Assembly: GCF_030463535.1 (NCBI RefSeq)
Contig: NC_132901.1
Coordinates: forward strand, 3,142,709 to 3,206,708
Source of the DNA: Salminus brasiliensis
Lineage: Eukaryota; Chordata; Actinopteri; Characiformes; Bryconidae
Reading direction: 5' to 3'
Length of the DNA stretch: 64,000 nt
Part shown: positions 53,763 through 64,000 of the stretch, piece after piece
How positions within the stretch are numbered: the first letter of the stretch is position 1
How the letters are laid out: each line of letters begins with the position of its first letter
Notes under the pieces: model-generated
The model's input: only the letters and a program-made list of their open reading frames with translations
Databases searched by the model: none
Told to the model about the DNA's origin: nothing
Made by a program: the position numbers and the translations under genes

Positions 53763-55642
53763 TGTAGCCCTACTTTTTACAGTATTAGGTGTAGTCCTAC
53801 CTTTTACAGCACTAGGTGTAGTCCTACCTTTTTACAGTATTAGGTGTAGTCCTACTTTTTACAGTAGTAGGTGTAGTCCTACTTTTTACAGTATTAGGTG
53901 TAGCCCTACCTTTTCCAACATTAGGTGTAGTCCTACCTTTTACAGCACTGGGTGTAGTCCTACTTTTTACAGTATTAGGTGTAGTCCTACTTTTTACAGT
54001 AGTAGGTGTAGTCCTACCTTTTACAGTATTAGGTGTAGTCCTACCTTTTCCAACATTAGGTGTAGTCCCATCTTTTACAGCACTGGGTGTAGTCCTACTT
54101 TTACAGTATTAGGTGTAGTCCTACTTTTTACAGTAGTAGGTGTAGTCCTACCTTTTACAGTATTAGGTGTAGTCCTACCTTTTACAGCACTAGGTGTAGT
54201 CCTACCTTGTACAGTATTAGGTGTAGTCCTATCTTTTGCAACACTGGGTGTAGTCCTGCATTTTATAGCTCTGGGTGTAGTCTTACCTTTTACAACATTA
54301 GGTGTAGCCCTATTTTTTTTTTTTACAACATTAGGTGTAGTCCTATTTTTTTTTACAACATTAGGTGTAGTCCTACCTTTTACAACATTAGGTGTATTTC
54401 TACCTTTTACAGTACTAGGTGTAGTCCTACCTTTTACAACACTGGGTGTAGTCCTATTTTTTTTTACAGCACTAGGTGTAGTCCTACCTTTTACAGCACT
54501 AGATGTAGTCCTACCTTTTACACCACTGGGTGTAGTCCTACCCTTTACTGTATTAGGTGTAGTCCTACCCTTTACAGCACTAGATGTAGTCCTACCTTTT
54601 ACAGCACTGGATGTAGTCCTACCTTTTACAGCTCTAGATGTAGTCCTACCTTTTACAGCTCTAGATGTAGTCCTACCTTTTACAGCACTGGATGTAGTCC
54701 TACCTTTTACAGCTCTAGATGTAGTCCTACCTTTTGCAGCACTGGATGTAGTCCTACCTTTTACAGCTCTAGATGTAGTCCTACCTTTTACAGCACTAGA
54801 TGTAGTCCTACCTTTTACAGCTCTAGATGTAGTCCTACCTTTTACAGCACTAGATGTAGTCCTACCTTTTACAGCTCTAGATGTAGTCCTACCTTTTACA
54901 GCTCTAGATGTAGTCCTACCTTTTACAGCACTAGATGTAGTCCTACCTTTTACAGCTCTAGATGTAGTCCTACCCTTTACAGCTCTAGATGTAGTCCTAC
55001 CTTTTACAGCACTGGATGTAGTCCTACCTTTTACAGCTCTAGATGTAGTCCTACCTTTTACAGCACTGGATGTAGTCCTACCTTTTACAGCTCTAGATGT
55101 GGTCCTACCTTTTACAGCTCTAGATGTAGTCCTACCTTTTACAGCTCTAGATGTAGTCCTACCTTTTACAGCTCTAGATGTAGTCCTACCTTTTACAGCT
55201 CTAGATGTAGTCCTACCTTTTACAGCTCTAGATGTAGTCCTACCTTTTACAGCACTGGATGTAGTCCTACCTTTTACAGCTCTAGATGTAGTCCTACCTT
55301 TTACAGCTCTAGATGTAGTCCTACCTTTTACAGCACTAGATGTAGTCCTACCTTTTACAGCTCTAGATGTAGTCCTACCTTTTACAGCTCTAGATGTAGT
55401 CCTACCTTTTACAGCTCTAGATGTAGTCCTACCTTTTACAGCACTGGATGTAGTCCTACCTTTTACAGCTCTAGATGTAGTCCTACCTTTTACAGCACTA
55501 GATGTAGTCCTACCTTTTACAGCTCTAGATGTAGTCCTACCTTTTACAGCTCTAGATGTAGTCCTACCTTTTACAGCACTGGATGTAGTCCTACCTTTTA
55601 CAGCACTAGATGTAGTCCTACCTTTTGCAACACCGGGTGTAG
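53763..55642. repeat. 27-bp minisatellite, block 1, about 70 copies
   Basis: Unit CCTTTTACAGCTCTAGATGT AGTCCTA with GCTCTAGA, GCACTAGA, GCACTGGA and GTATTAGG variants. The right half (54,590-55,600) is very homogeneous. The 9-codon period leaves long open frames on both strands (525 codons minus, 480 plus). Confidence 0.95.
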
Positions 55643-56649
55643 TTCTTAGCAATGTTAGCCTAGCATCTCCCGTTGTAAACTGATTCTGGGGTCAGTGGTC
55701 AGTCTCGTTCACTTGAGAACTGCCACTGCTGTATACAGTGAACTCACCACATGGACGGGCCTGTTGTTGTTCAGAGCTCTTCCAGGTAACGGAGAGGTGA
55801 CCAGAAATCCACAAATCCCTTCCTCTGATCATCTCCTTAAGGCAGAGCTATACATGGCTACATCTTCGCCTCCACCCTCTCTCTCTCTCTCTCTCTCTCT
55901 GTTTCGTTCTCTCGCTCTTCCTTAGCTGCCGTCCCACCTCAAGAGGATTAGACACCAGAAGGCCAAGAACCAAAAAAAGGCCTCACCAACGAACAAGCGC
56001 CCCTGCTTTTAAGGAAATACTCAATCGCAGAAGTGCTCCTTTAAGGCTAGACCCCATATAAGAAGCCCACTTACAGCGCTTATTGGCGGGTTCATGGACG
56101 GCTGCTAAAGGCAGTAGACAGTATATGAGCTATATGGGCTGACGATAAGTGCTTGTGCACAAGGAAACAGGGAATAAACGGGGAATCTGTAATTCGCGGG
56201 ATCAATAAAAACGGAACGTAATGGGGGGGGGGCTCCATTCAACGTTGTTAGCAATTAGCAGCACCCCTCACCTCCCTCATTCTGTCTGTAGCTGTCTGAT
56301 CGCCCTCTCTCCATCTGCCTGACTCGCCCTCTCTCTTTCTCCCCCTCTTCCTCTCTCCCCTCGCTCTCTCGATTAGATTAGAGGGCCTCAAAGTGAGGTT
56401 TAATTCCCTTTTATGCCCTCGCTGCTCTGTAAAGCAGTCTGGGAGAGACGCTAACCCGCGCTACCGCCGCGGCCTAATGGCTTTACTCCATCTTCAGGGC
56501 TTGCGCTAAAGGGAATTGCCAACCATTGAAGTTAAACTGGGGTGTCTACCATTCATTCACTGCTTCAGCGTACTGAAGGGCCGTGACCTGACTCAGAGAG
56601 CAGAACCTGAACAGATGCTGCCTGCTGCGTCTCGCTAACCTCAGCCCTT

Positions 56650-58660
56650 CTGTTTACAGCACTAAAACTAGTCCCACCTTTTACATGAATATGCATAGTC
56701 CTGCCTTGCACAGTACTAGAAGTAATCCTGCCTTTTACAGCACTAGGTGTAGTCCTACCTTTTACAGCACTAGGTGTAGTCCTACCTTTTACAGCACTAG
56801 GTGTAGTCCTACCTTTTACAGCACTAGGTGTAGTCCTACCTTTTACAGTATTAGGTGTAGTCCTACCTTTTACAGCACTAGGTGTAGTCCTACCTTTTAC
56901 AGTATTAGGTGTAGTCCTACCTTTTACAGCACTAGGTGTAGTCCTACCTTTTACAGCACTAGGTGTAGTCCTACCTTTTACAACACTAGATGTAGCTCTT
57001 CTTTTTACAGTAGTAGGTGTAGTCCTACCTTTTACAGCACTAGATGTAGCTCTTCTTTTTACAGTAGTAGGTGTAGTCCTACCTTTTACAACACTAGGTG
57101 TAGTCCTAAATATTTACAGCATATAACTACACCCTACTTTTTACAGTATAAGGCGTAGCCTTGCCTTTTACAGTATTAGGTGTAATCCTACCTTTTACAG
57201 CACTAGGTGTAGTCCTACCTTATACAGTACTAGGACTAATCCTACCTTTTACAGTACTAGATGTAGCCTTGCCTTTTACAGTATTAGGTGTAGTCCTACC
57301 TTTTACAACACTAGGCGTAGTCCTACATTTTTACAGCATAAAACTACGGCTTACTTTTTACAGTAGTAGGCGTAGTCCTACCTTATACAGTATTAGGTAT
57401 AGTCCTACCTTTTACAGCACAAAGTGTAGTCCTACCTTTTACTGTAGTAGGTGTAGTCCTACCTTTTACAGTATTAGGTGTAGTCCTACATTTATAGTAC
57501 TAGGAGTAGTCCTACCTTTTACAGTACTAGATGTAGCTCTTCCTTTTACAGTAGTAGGTCTAGTCCTACCTTTTACAAGACTAGGCGTAGTCCTACATTT
57601 TTACAGCATAAAAATACGCCCTACTTTTTACAGTATAAGGTGTAGCCTTGCCTTTTACAGCACTATAAGTAGTCCTTTCCTTTTACAGTAGTAGGCGTAG
57701 TCCTACCTTTTACAGCACTAGGTGTAGTCCTACCTTAGACAGTACTAGGAGTAATCCTACCTTTTACAGTACTAGATGTAGCTCTTCCTTTTACAGTAGT
57801 CAGTGTAGTCCTACCTTTTACAACACTAGGCGTAGTCCTACATTTTTACAGCATAAAACTACGGCCTACTTTTTACAGTAGTAGGCGTAGTCCTACCTTT
57901 TACAGCACTAGGTGCAGTCCTACCTTATACAGTATTAGGTGTAGTCCTACCTTTTACAGCACAAAGTATAGTCCTACCTTTTACTGTAGTAGGTGTAGTC
58001 CTACCTTTTACAACACTGGGTGTAGTCCAACCTTTTACAGTACTAGATGTAGCTCCTCCTTTTACAGTAGAAGGTGTAGTCCTACCTTTTACAGCACTAA
58101 GTGTAGCTCTTCCTTTTACAGTAGTAGGTCTAGTCCGACCTTTTACAAGACTGGGCGTAGTCCTACATTTTTACAGCATAAAACTACGTCCTACTTTTAA
58201 AGTATAAGGCGTAGCCTTGCCTTTTACAGCACTAGCTGTAAAAAAGATAGGACCTTTTACAGTATTAGGTGTAGTCCTACATTTATAGTACTAGGAGTAG
58301 TCCTACCTTTTACAGTACTAAATGTAGCTCTTCCTTTTACAGTAGAAGGTGTAGTCCTACCTTTTACAACACTGGGTGTAGTCCTACCTTTTACAGTACT
58401 AGATGTAGCTCCTCCTTTTACAGTAGTAGGTGTAGTCCTACCTTTTACAACACTGGGTGTAGCTCTTCCTTTTACAGTAGTAGGTCTAGTCCTACCTTTT
58501 TACAGCATAAAACTACGTCCTACTTTTAAAGTATAAGGCGTAGCCTTGCCTTTTACAGTATTAGGAGTAATCCATCATATTTCGGTAGTAAAAAGTAGCC
58601 GTACCTTTTCAGAGCACTACGCATAGTCCTTCCTTTAACAACACTTGGTGTAGCAAAAGC
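56650..58660. repeat. 27-bp minisatellite, block 2, more divergent
   Basis: Same unit family as block 1 but with more variants (AGTAGTAGGTGTAG, ACAGCATAAAACTACG, GATGTAGCTCTTCC) and a secondary long-range period visible as repeated CATTTTTACAGCATAAAACT ACG modules at 57,330, 57,843, 58,171 and 58,500. Confidence 0.93.
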
Positions 58661-61279
58661 ACCAGCCGTACCTTTATTGGGAATGGTCCTATCTTTTTTA
58701 CATTGAACATAATTAATGGGTCATGGGCTGCTTTCACAGCTTAGCTCGTCTGCACCATGTGGGTAACTGGGGTAAATAGTATCCTTTAAATCTTAAAAAC
58801 ATAAGAAACCTAATGATGGTCAAAAAGTACTTGGAGGGTCAGGCGAGGTAAGAATGAGGGAGGTGAGGGCTGCTGCTAATTGATAATTTCACTGAATGGA
58901 GTTTGCTATACCTGCTATGGATAAGACAATAGCAGCAGCTAGCCTGAGGCCTGAGTTTTGTCTGTAGCTACTTTTGTCCCGCTTTAAATGGACAACAGTG
59001 TCTCACACACTGCTCGAAACCACACGGGTAAGTCCGTTAGAGATTGCCGGACAACTTTTGTGAAGACTCACTCGTACACACACACACTCGCACAGACGAA
59101 TACAAGGAGACAGTGGCAGACAGCCGACCTGGGGTTGTAGAAGGGTAGAGTAATTGGATTAAGCTGTTAGGGAGCGTTACTGCGTCACACACACTGAGCC
59201 GATCACAGCGGCTCATACACACACACACACACACTCACAAACGCACACATGCACTTACCCCAGAGTGTGTTGAGCGTGTGTCAGGGCCCCATCAGAGAGG
59301 AAATGTTCCTTGCGCTGCACCATCAGCTCTATGCACTTGGTTATCCATTAGCAAAAGGAGTCCACAGCTTGTTCTACAGCTTTCGCATCAGCACGGCGGT
59401 CCGTAAAAAAAAAAGAGCAGGGGGACCATTACAAACGACCATTACACAGCTCCCGCCTTCCTCAGTGGTCTCGTCCAGTACATGTGCTGAGGCTCAGCAG
59501 CGTGCCGGGTCTACATCACTGCATGTTCTGGTGGTGGAGAAGCTCTCTTCCTCTGATTCCTTCCCTTGGGCTGGCATAGCGCTGTGCCGTCCACCGGCAG
59601 TCAGCTTATGGATCTTCTCCTTGACCCTGGATGGATTTCAGTTGTTGAACAAATGCGTTTAGCCTCTGAAGGCCGTTCCTACATTACTCCACTTATTGTG
59701 ACCCAGGCATCCACATCCATTAGGAACACAATCCAAGAAGACGGCCTTGTCGTCTTCTGGCCATCGGTGTCCTCGCTAATGTCTCCGCAACTTCCACAGG
59801 GATGGTTTTCTGGCAAGAACAGAAGAACAGAACAGAAGCACCAAGTCACACAACTGTATCCATCAAATGACGCTACTGTGCTCTAATAAATAATAACCGC
59901 ATGTAGTAATATTAGGTCATTTCAGTAATATTTACCATTTAAATATGGTATGAAGTCCAGAACAATATACAAATGCTGCCTATACGTTTTTAGGTGGACA
60001 AAACTTTAATAAATTACAAAATATATGACAATATAAAGAATACACGGGACTCCCTTATATCTAACCTATAGTTATATGTGGAAATATATGTCATATATAT
60101 GCCAAATAAATGGCTAACAAATCCAGGCAGGCCTAGTTTTGCCGGACCGCCATTGGCTGCATTGAATGGTCAGTGAAAAATGACCTCTATTCTGTTTCCT
60201 GTAGCATTTCCTGTGGCCCTGCCTGGTAAAGGCCCTCAGAGCCTTAATATGTGGACCACAATTTGTGGTCTAATTTGCGGTAGCACACACACACACACAC
60301 ACACACATACACATTAATGAAGTACCTTTACAGTCATATTTCGAGCAAGGAGCCCCTCAGAACCTCAGCTTACCTAAGATTACAGCTCCTCTCAGCAGCT
60401 CAGATACTTGTTAGCTTTTAGCTTTGTGGCTAAATGTGGTCCTCAGACCGTCAGCATCAGAAAATGTCTTGTCTAAGCAAACAAGAGGCATTTTAATGGG
60501 GGGGACGGGAGTGGGTGAGTGGGACGAGTGGGTCCATCACCCAGAAATATGCAGCTAAGAGCAGCTCTGTGGTCAGAAGCTGATAAAGGACTGGAGGATG
60601 GCTAACACCGAGCTGCACTCTTCAAAAGAAAGGTGCTTCAGATGGATCTTCGAGGGATGCCATAGAGGAAGCACTTCTGGCTCCACGGAGAAGCTTGCTT
60701 GTAACAGATATTGTAGTGAGATATGTGACGAACCTTTTAAAGGTCTACTAAACCCTCGCTTGAACCTTCACAGACATGCTTCTTAATGGAGACAAAAGTG
60801 GTATCCCTCAAGGAACCGTCTGAGGCACCCTCAGATGTTTAATGAGAGTACCTTCTGGCAGCACTCCTGCAATGTCTAGCAAAAGGGTAAATGTTCCTAA
60901 TAAAGCAGCCAGTAGGTAAGTACACTGTGCTGGTCGGCGGAGGCCCTACTGTGGACTTCTTATAATGTTGGATGGGGTCCAGGGGGGCTTGTCAGTTTCG
61001 CAGCAACTACATTCAGTAATTGGAGGCCTACAAAGGTGTCCACATAAAAAAGGCCAGAGCTTATGAGTATTTCATGTGGTGTTTCCATTATTTTGGCCAC
61101 CCCGTGCATGTTTGATGTTGAAAGGTCTCATGACCCAGTAATGGTGTAAAAGAAAAAAAAAAATGGCCACTGCCCTTCATTAGCATTAGCGGCGCTGTAG
61201 CTTATTTTCATGTTCAAATGAGGCCGTGTGTGTGAAGTGTCGTGACAACAGCGTCGGCTAAGAGCTAATTGTGCATGAT

Positions 61280-61965
61280 CGAGGGAGGGAGGGAGGGAGG
61301 GAGGGAGTGTTTTGGGTTGTTTTATGTGTGTGAAAAGGACAGAGAGCCATTCACAAGGGTAGAAGAGAGGGAGGGGAGAGCGAGATCGCCTCAACAGGAC
61401 GGGGGCGAGAAGAGAGGACGCTCGGAGGGAGGAGTGAAATTTCACCCAAGAGAATTATTTCACCTCGTTATTTCAGTCACAACCTGGGGTCAAGCCCAGC
61501 TGCCTCTCTTTCAGCGTCCTCAGCCATAACATTAACACCACCTCCATAGTTTGGTATCAGCCTCCATTCACCCGTAGACACTACCTCCTTTTATCACCAG
61601 GCAGCCGACGCGCTCTGAGGAAAGCTCCGGGTCCCCAGCTCCAGCGCACCAGCTAACAGACGCCTGTGCCGGCCAGCATCGCTTTAAGAGTGTTGAGGGG
61701 AGAGAGAGAGAGCGCCATCTACCCACCTGGAGCAAGCATGACCCCCTGTGCCCCCCACCCCCCACCCCGGCCCTGATAGTTATCACTTAGTTATTCTCAG
61801 CCAAGGACGGTAATTGATCTATTATATATCTGTCAGGGCATTTACAGACGAACACCCCATCCAGTCTGGCCTGCACGGACAAGCAGACGATGATGAAGAA
61901 GGGGAAAGAGGAGGAGGAGGAGAAGGAGAAGAAGAAGAAGGAGGAGGAAGAGGAGGAGGAGGGTA
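61280..61965. repeat. purine-rich runs (GGGA)n and (GAGGAG)n
   Basis: GGGA repeats at 61,281-61,306 and a GA/GGA run at 61,903-61,964, separated by unique sequence. Confidence 0.85.
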
Positions 61966-62454
61966 GGCTGGTGTGGCAGGCTGGGTAGGCTGAGAGGCTT
62001 AGTGTAGTCCCTTCTACCCATTTTCTGCTCTGTGCTGTTGAATAATTAATGCGTCCTGTGCAGAGACAGAGTGAGCGCTCCCTCTCTCCCCTCTCTCTTT
62101 ATTCTCCCTTTGTGGCTCTTTCCTTGGATCTCCTTCTCTAGGGTCCCCTGACGGTCTCTCTCTCTCTCTCGGCCCCTTCCAACACGTGTTCTCTGCCTCG
62201 GCCTGCTGCTCAGTCCTCCTCACGTGAAACTTCAGAAGGCAAACTCCATGTATGAAAAACGAGGTGGCGTACAGGAATAACGGCCGTGAATCATTTAGAG
62301 AAGAAAGGACGGGGGTTGGTTGGTTGGTTGGGGGTTGCATAATAGTGGGACGCAGAAGCCACGGAAAGCGCCGGCGGCACCGGAGGGGTGCGCTTTTAAG
62401 AAGCAGCCGCATACAGCTGTAAAGGACGCATGAACTAACAATGCCAACCTCTGT

Positions 62455-62775
62455 ACTTACCTGAGGAAGCCGCAATCCTTCGGGGAGAACGTCCTGTGGA
62501 CTGATGGAACCAAAATGGAGCTTTTTGGGAAAGCGTGCGGTTGGTTCGAGGATAGAGGGTTACCGACAGGTAAATCCATGGATAGCAGAAATTCCACGGG
62601 AACCAGGGGCGTTAGGGTGATTCTAAAGGCCTGTGTCTTTACACGGCGTCCAAAATCCCTGGCAGCGGCCTTGTCGGTAACCCTCTATTCTCGGACCGAC
62701 CGCATGCTTTCACAAAAAGCTCAGTTTTGGTCCAGGACATTGTCCAGGAACGATTGTGGCTTCCTCAGGTAAGTT
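62455..62775. mobile_element. inverted-repeat (foldback) element with Tc1-derived arms
   Basis: The left arm (about 62,455-62,575) and right arm (about 62,665-62,775) are imperfect reverse complements, both beginning ACTTACCTGAGGAAGCC on the outside and meeting near GGGTTACCGACA. Each arm resembles the Tc1 segment GTCCTGTGGACTGATGGAAC CAAAATGGAGCTTTTTGG. The spacer is about 90 bp. Confidence 0.7.
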
Positions 62776-63559
62776 CTCGGAAACCCCAGTCTGACTTGTT
62801 TATGGCTTTAGGTCTTCTGGGTCTCCTACCTTAGCCTCCCATTTCATTCAGTAGTGTGAGCTGACACTATGGCACCATTCCAACAATCCTTGACTGCAAT
62901 CTTCCATCAATCTGTGTCCTCCATCCAGATTTTAGATTGGCCCTGATACCTAACCACTCACCAGTACTCTCCCCCATCACACAACACTGGGAGGCTGCAA
63001 GGCCACCGGGCAAATAACCTAGCCAATCAAGGATTGTTCGAACGGTGGGCTAAAGACCCCTAAAGACCCTCAATTAAATTCAGGCTGACCTGCAGACACA
63101 AGGTGCCAGAGTAGGGCCTGCATGGGTAGCCCAGAAAGGGTTGTCAGGGTCAGTGATGGGACCAGGAGGGGTTAAACATTGGCCCCATTTGGATGCTACA
63201 CTGGCACATGGGTCCCATCTAGGCCCCATGTGAAATTAGGGTGGGCTGTAACAATGGGACCCTAACAACACACGGACAAACCCACTTAGAGCCCATTGCC
63301 CACCCTTAAGGCCACTACACCAAAGTCAAAGTTCTGCTATTGTGGTAACCTTACAGTTCAGGGCTGGGAAAAGCTGGTCTGGGGTGCTGGGGTAGAGCAA
63401 AAACGTGGACTGCCCGCGGACCCCTGGGTGAAGCGGCCCGGGAAACACTGCCTCCACCCCTTTCTTCATAGAAGAAGAGAGAAGGGTGACCTACAGAGTG
63501 CTCAGCCATCAATAATGCATCCAGATAATGCTGCTGCACCACTCACACAACACCACCAC

Positions 63560-63566
63560 AGAGAGA

Positions 63567-63603
<37 letters not shown>
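63560..63603. repeat. (GA)n microsatellite
   Basis: A GA run with a second short one at 63,661-63,676. Confidence 0.9.
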
Positions 63604-63604
<1 letters not shown>

Positions 63605-64000
63605 ACCATTCAGTTTATATGAGGGGGAAACAGGGGGTGAGAGCCATAGACACAACATAAGAGAGAGAGAGAGAGCATGAAGATAAAAATAGGTTAAAGG
63701 AGGACAGTCAATAAGGGGCTGTGTGGGGGTCCATGCTAGGCAAGCCAACCTGACGCAGAGTGGCATGCAAAAGTTTGGGTACCCAAGGCCCAAATGTCTG
63801 AATAGTGTGAATAGTTTGATGAGGTGAAGATCATGCAGAAGTTTGGGCCTCAGAGATCTGAGCTGTCCGAGTACAAAAAAGGGGGGGGTCTCCAACTGTT
63901 AATCATCATCCTGACTCCACCCCTATACCGTGCCCGTGCCCATGCTAACCCCTGTCCACCCTCAAAAATGCCTACAAAGGATGCACACAAGCTCTGGACT

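Larger units (their letters stand above)
52364..64000. other. non-coding sequence upstream of the frmpd1 start codon
   Basis: Probably 5' UTR intron and/or upstream flank of frmpd1. It contains a Tc1-like fragment, the 27-bp minisatellite blocks, purine-rich runs, an inverted Tc1-derived repeat and short unique islands (53,290-53,480; 56,280-56,640; 58,700-60,280; 62,780-63,540). I could not identify the frmpd1 first exon or another gene here. Confidence 0.4.

Noticed and set aside
54075..55652. 525-codon minus and 480-codon plus frames
   Set aside because: By-products of the 27-bp array; listed as a repeat and raised only as a low-probability finding.
59249..59886. Plus-strand frames of 137 and 106 codons
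   Set aside because: No family resemblance, no flanking splice signals recognised, composition like other non-coding sequence.

Overview
The window is vertebrate nuclear DNA, almost certainly from a teleost fish. Coding exons are short and have GT/AG borders. Introns are full of long CA/GT microsatellites, tens-of-bp minisatellites, Tc1/mariner-like remnants, foldback MITEs and tRNA-derived SINEs of kinds common in ray-finned fish genomes. An ostariophysan (perhaps characiform) is a guess from repeat style only. No bacterial, phage, CRISPR or viral gene was recognised.

Three protein-coding genes lie head-to-tail on the minus strand. (1) frmpd1 (52,363 to 32,100) has 15 coding exons and an uninterrupted model of 1,750 aa: PDZ domain, FERM domain, long acidic/Ser-rich tail and a conserved C-terminal block. 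(2) pgm2 (24,465 to 16,335) has 13 coding exons and a 613-aa phosphopentomutase/phosphoglucomutase-2 with all catalytic loops intact. (3) tbc1d1 is represented only by its first two coding exons (10,742 to 10,103; 175 aa, start of the first PTB domain); the rest lies beyond the left edge. All splice phases in the frmpd1 and pgm2 models were followed by hand and close without a frameshift.

Layout from left: 1-10,102 is a large tbc1d1 intron with CA repeats, a 42-bp minisatellite, a degenerate AGCAACCAC repeat field and a possible internal CpG-rich first exon near 3.6 kb. At 10.1-13.1 kb are the tbc1d1 coding start and a CpG-rich promoter candidate. At 14.5-24.7 kb is pgm2 with its CpG-rich promoter. 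At 24.7-31.8 kb is intergenic DNA with a dead Tc1 copy, two foldback elements, telomere-like repeats and a MITE that abuts the putative frmpd1 poly(A) signal. At 32.1-52.4 kb is frmpd1, with arrays in introns 2, 3 and 5. At 52.4-64 kb is non-coding DNA upstream of the frmpd1 start codon, dominated by about 4 kb of a 27-bp minisatellite.

The genes do not form a pathway. TBC1D1 is a Rab-GAP of insulin/AMPK-regulated glucose transport, PGM2 handles pentose- and hexose-phosphates, and FRMPD1 is a cortical scaffold. The pgm2-tbc1d1 tandem matches the human 4p14 order, whereas FRMPD1 sits on human chromosome 9, so the frmpd1/pgm2 junction is a rearrangement boundary relative to human. I did not find a convincing new biological system. 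The most interesting signals are structural: splice donors made of microsatellite, stop-free minisatellites whose period is a multiple of three, palindromic foldback elements, and a possible undescribed first exon inside tbc1d1.
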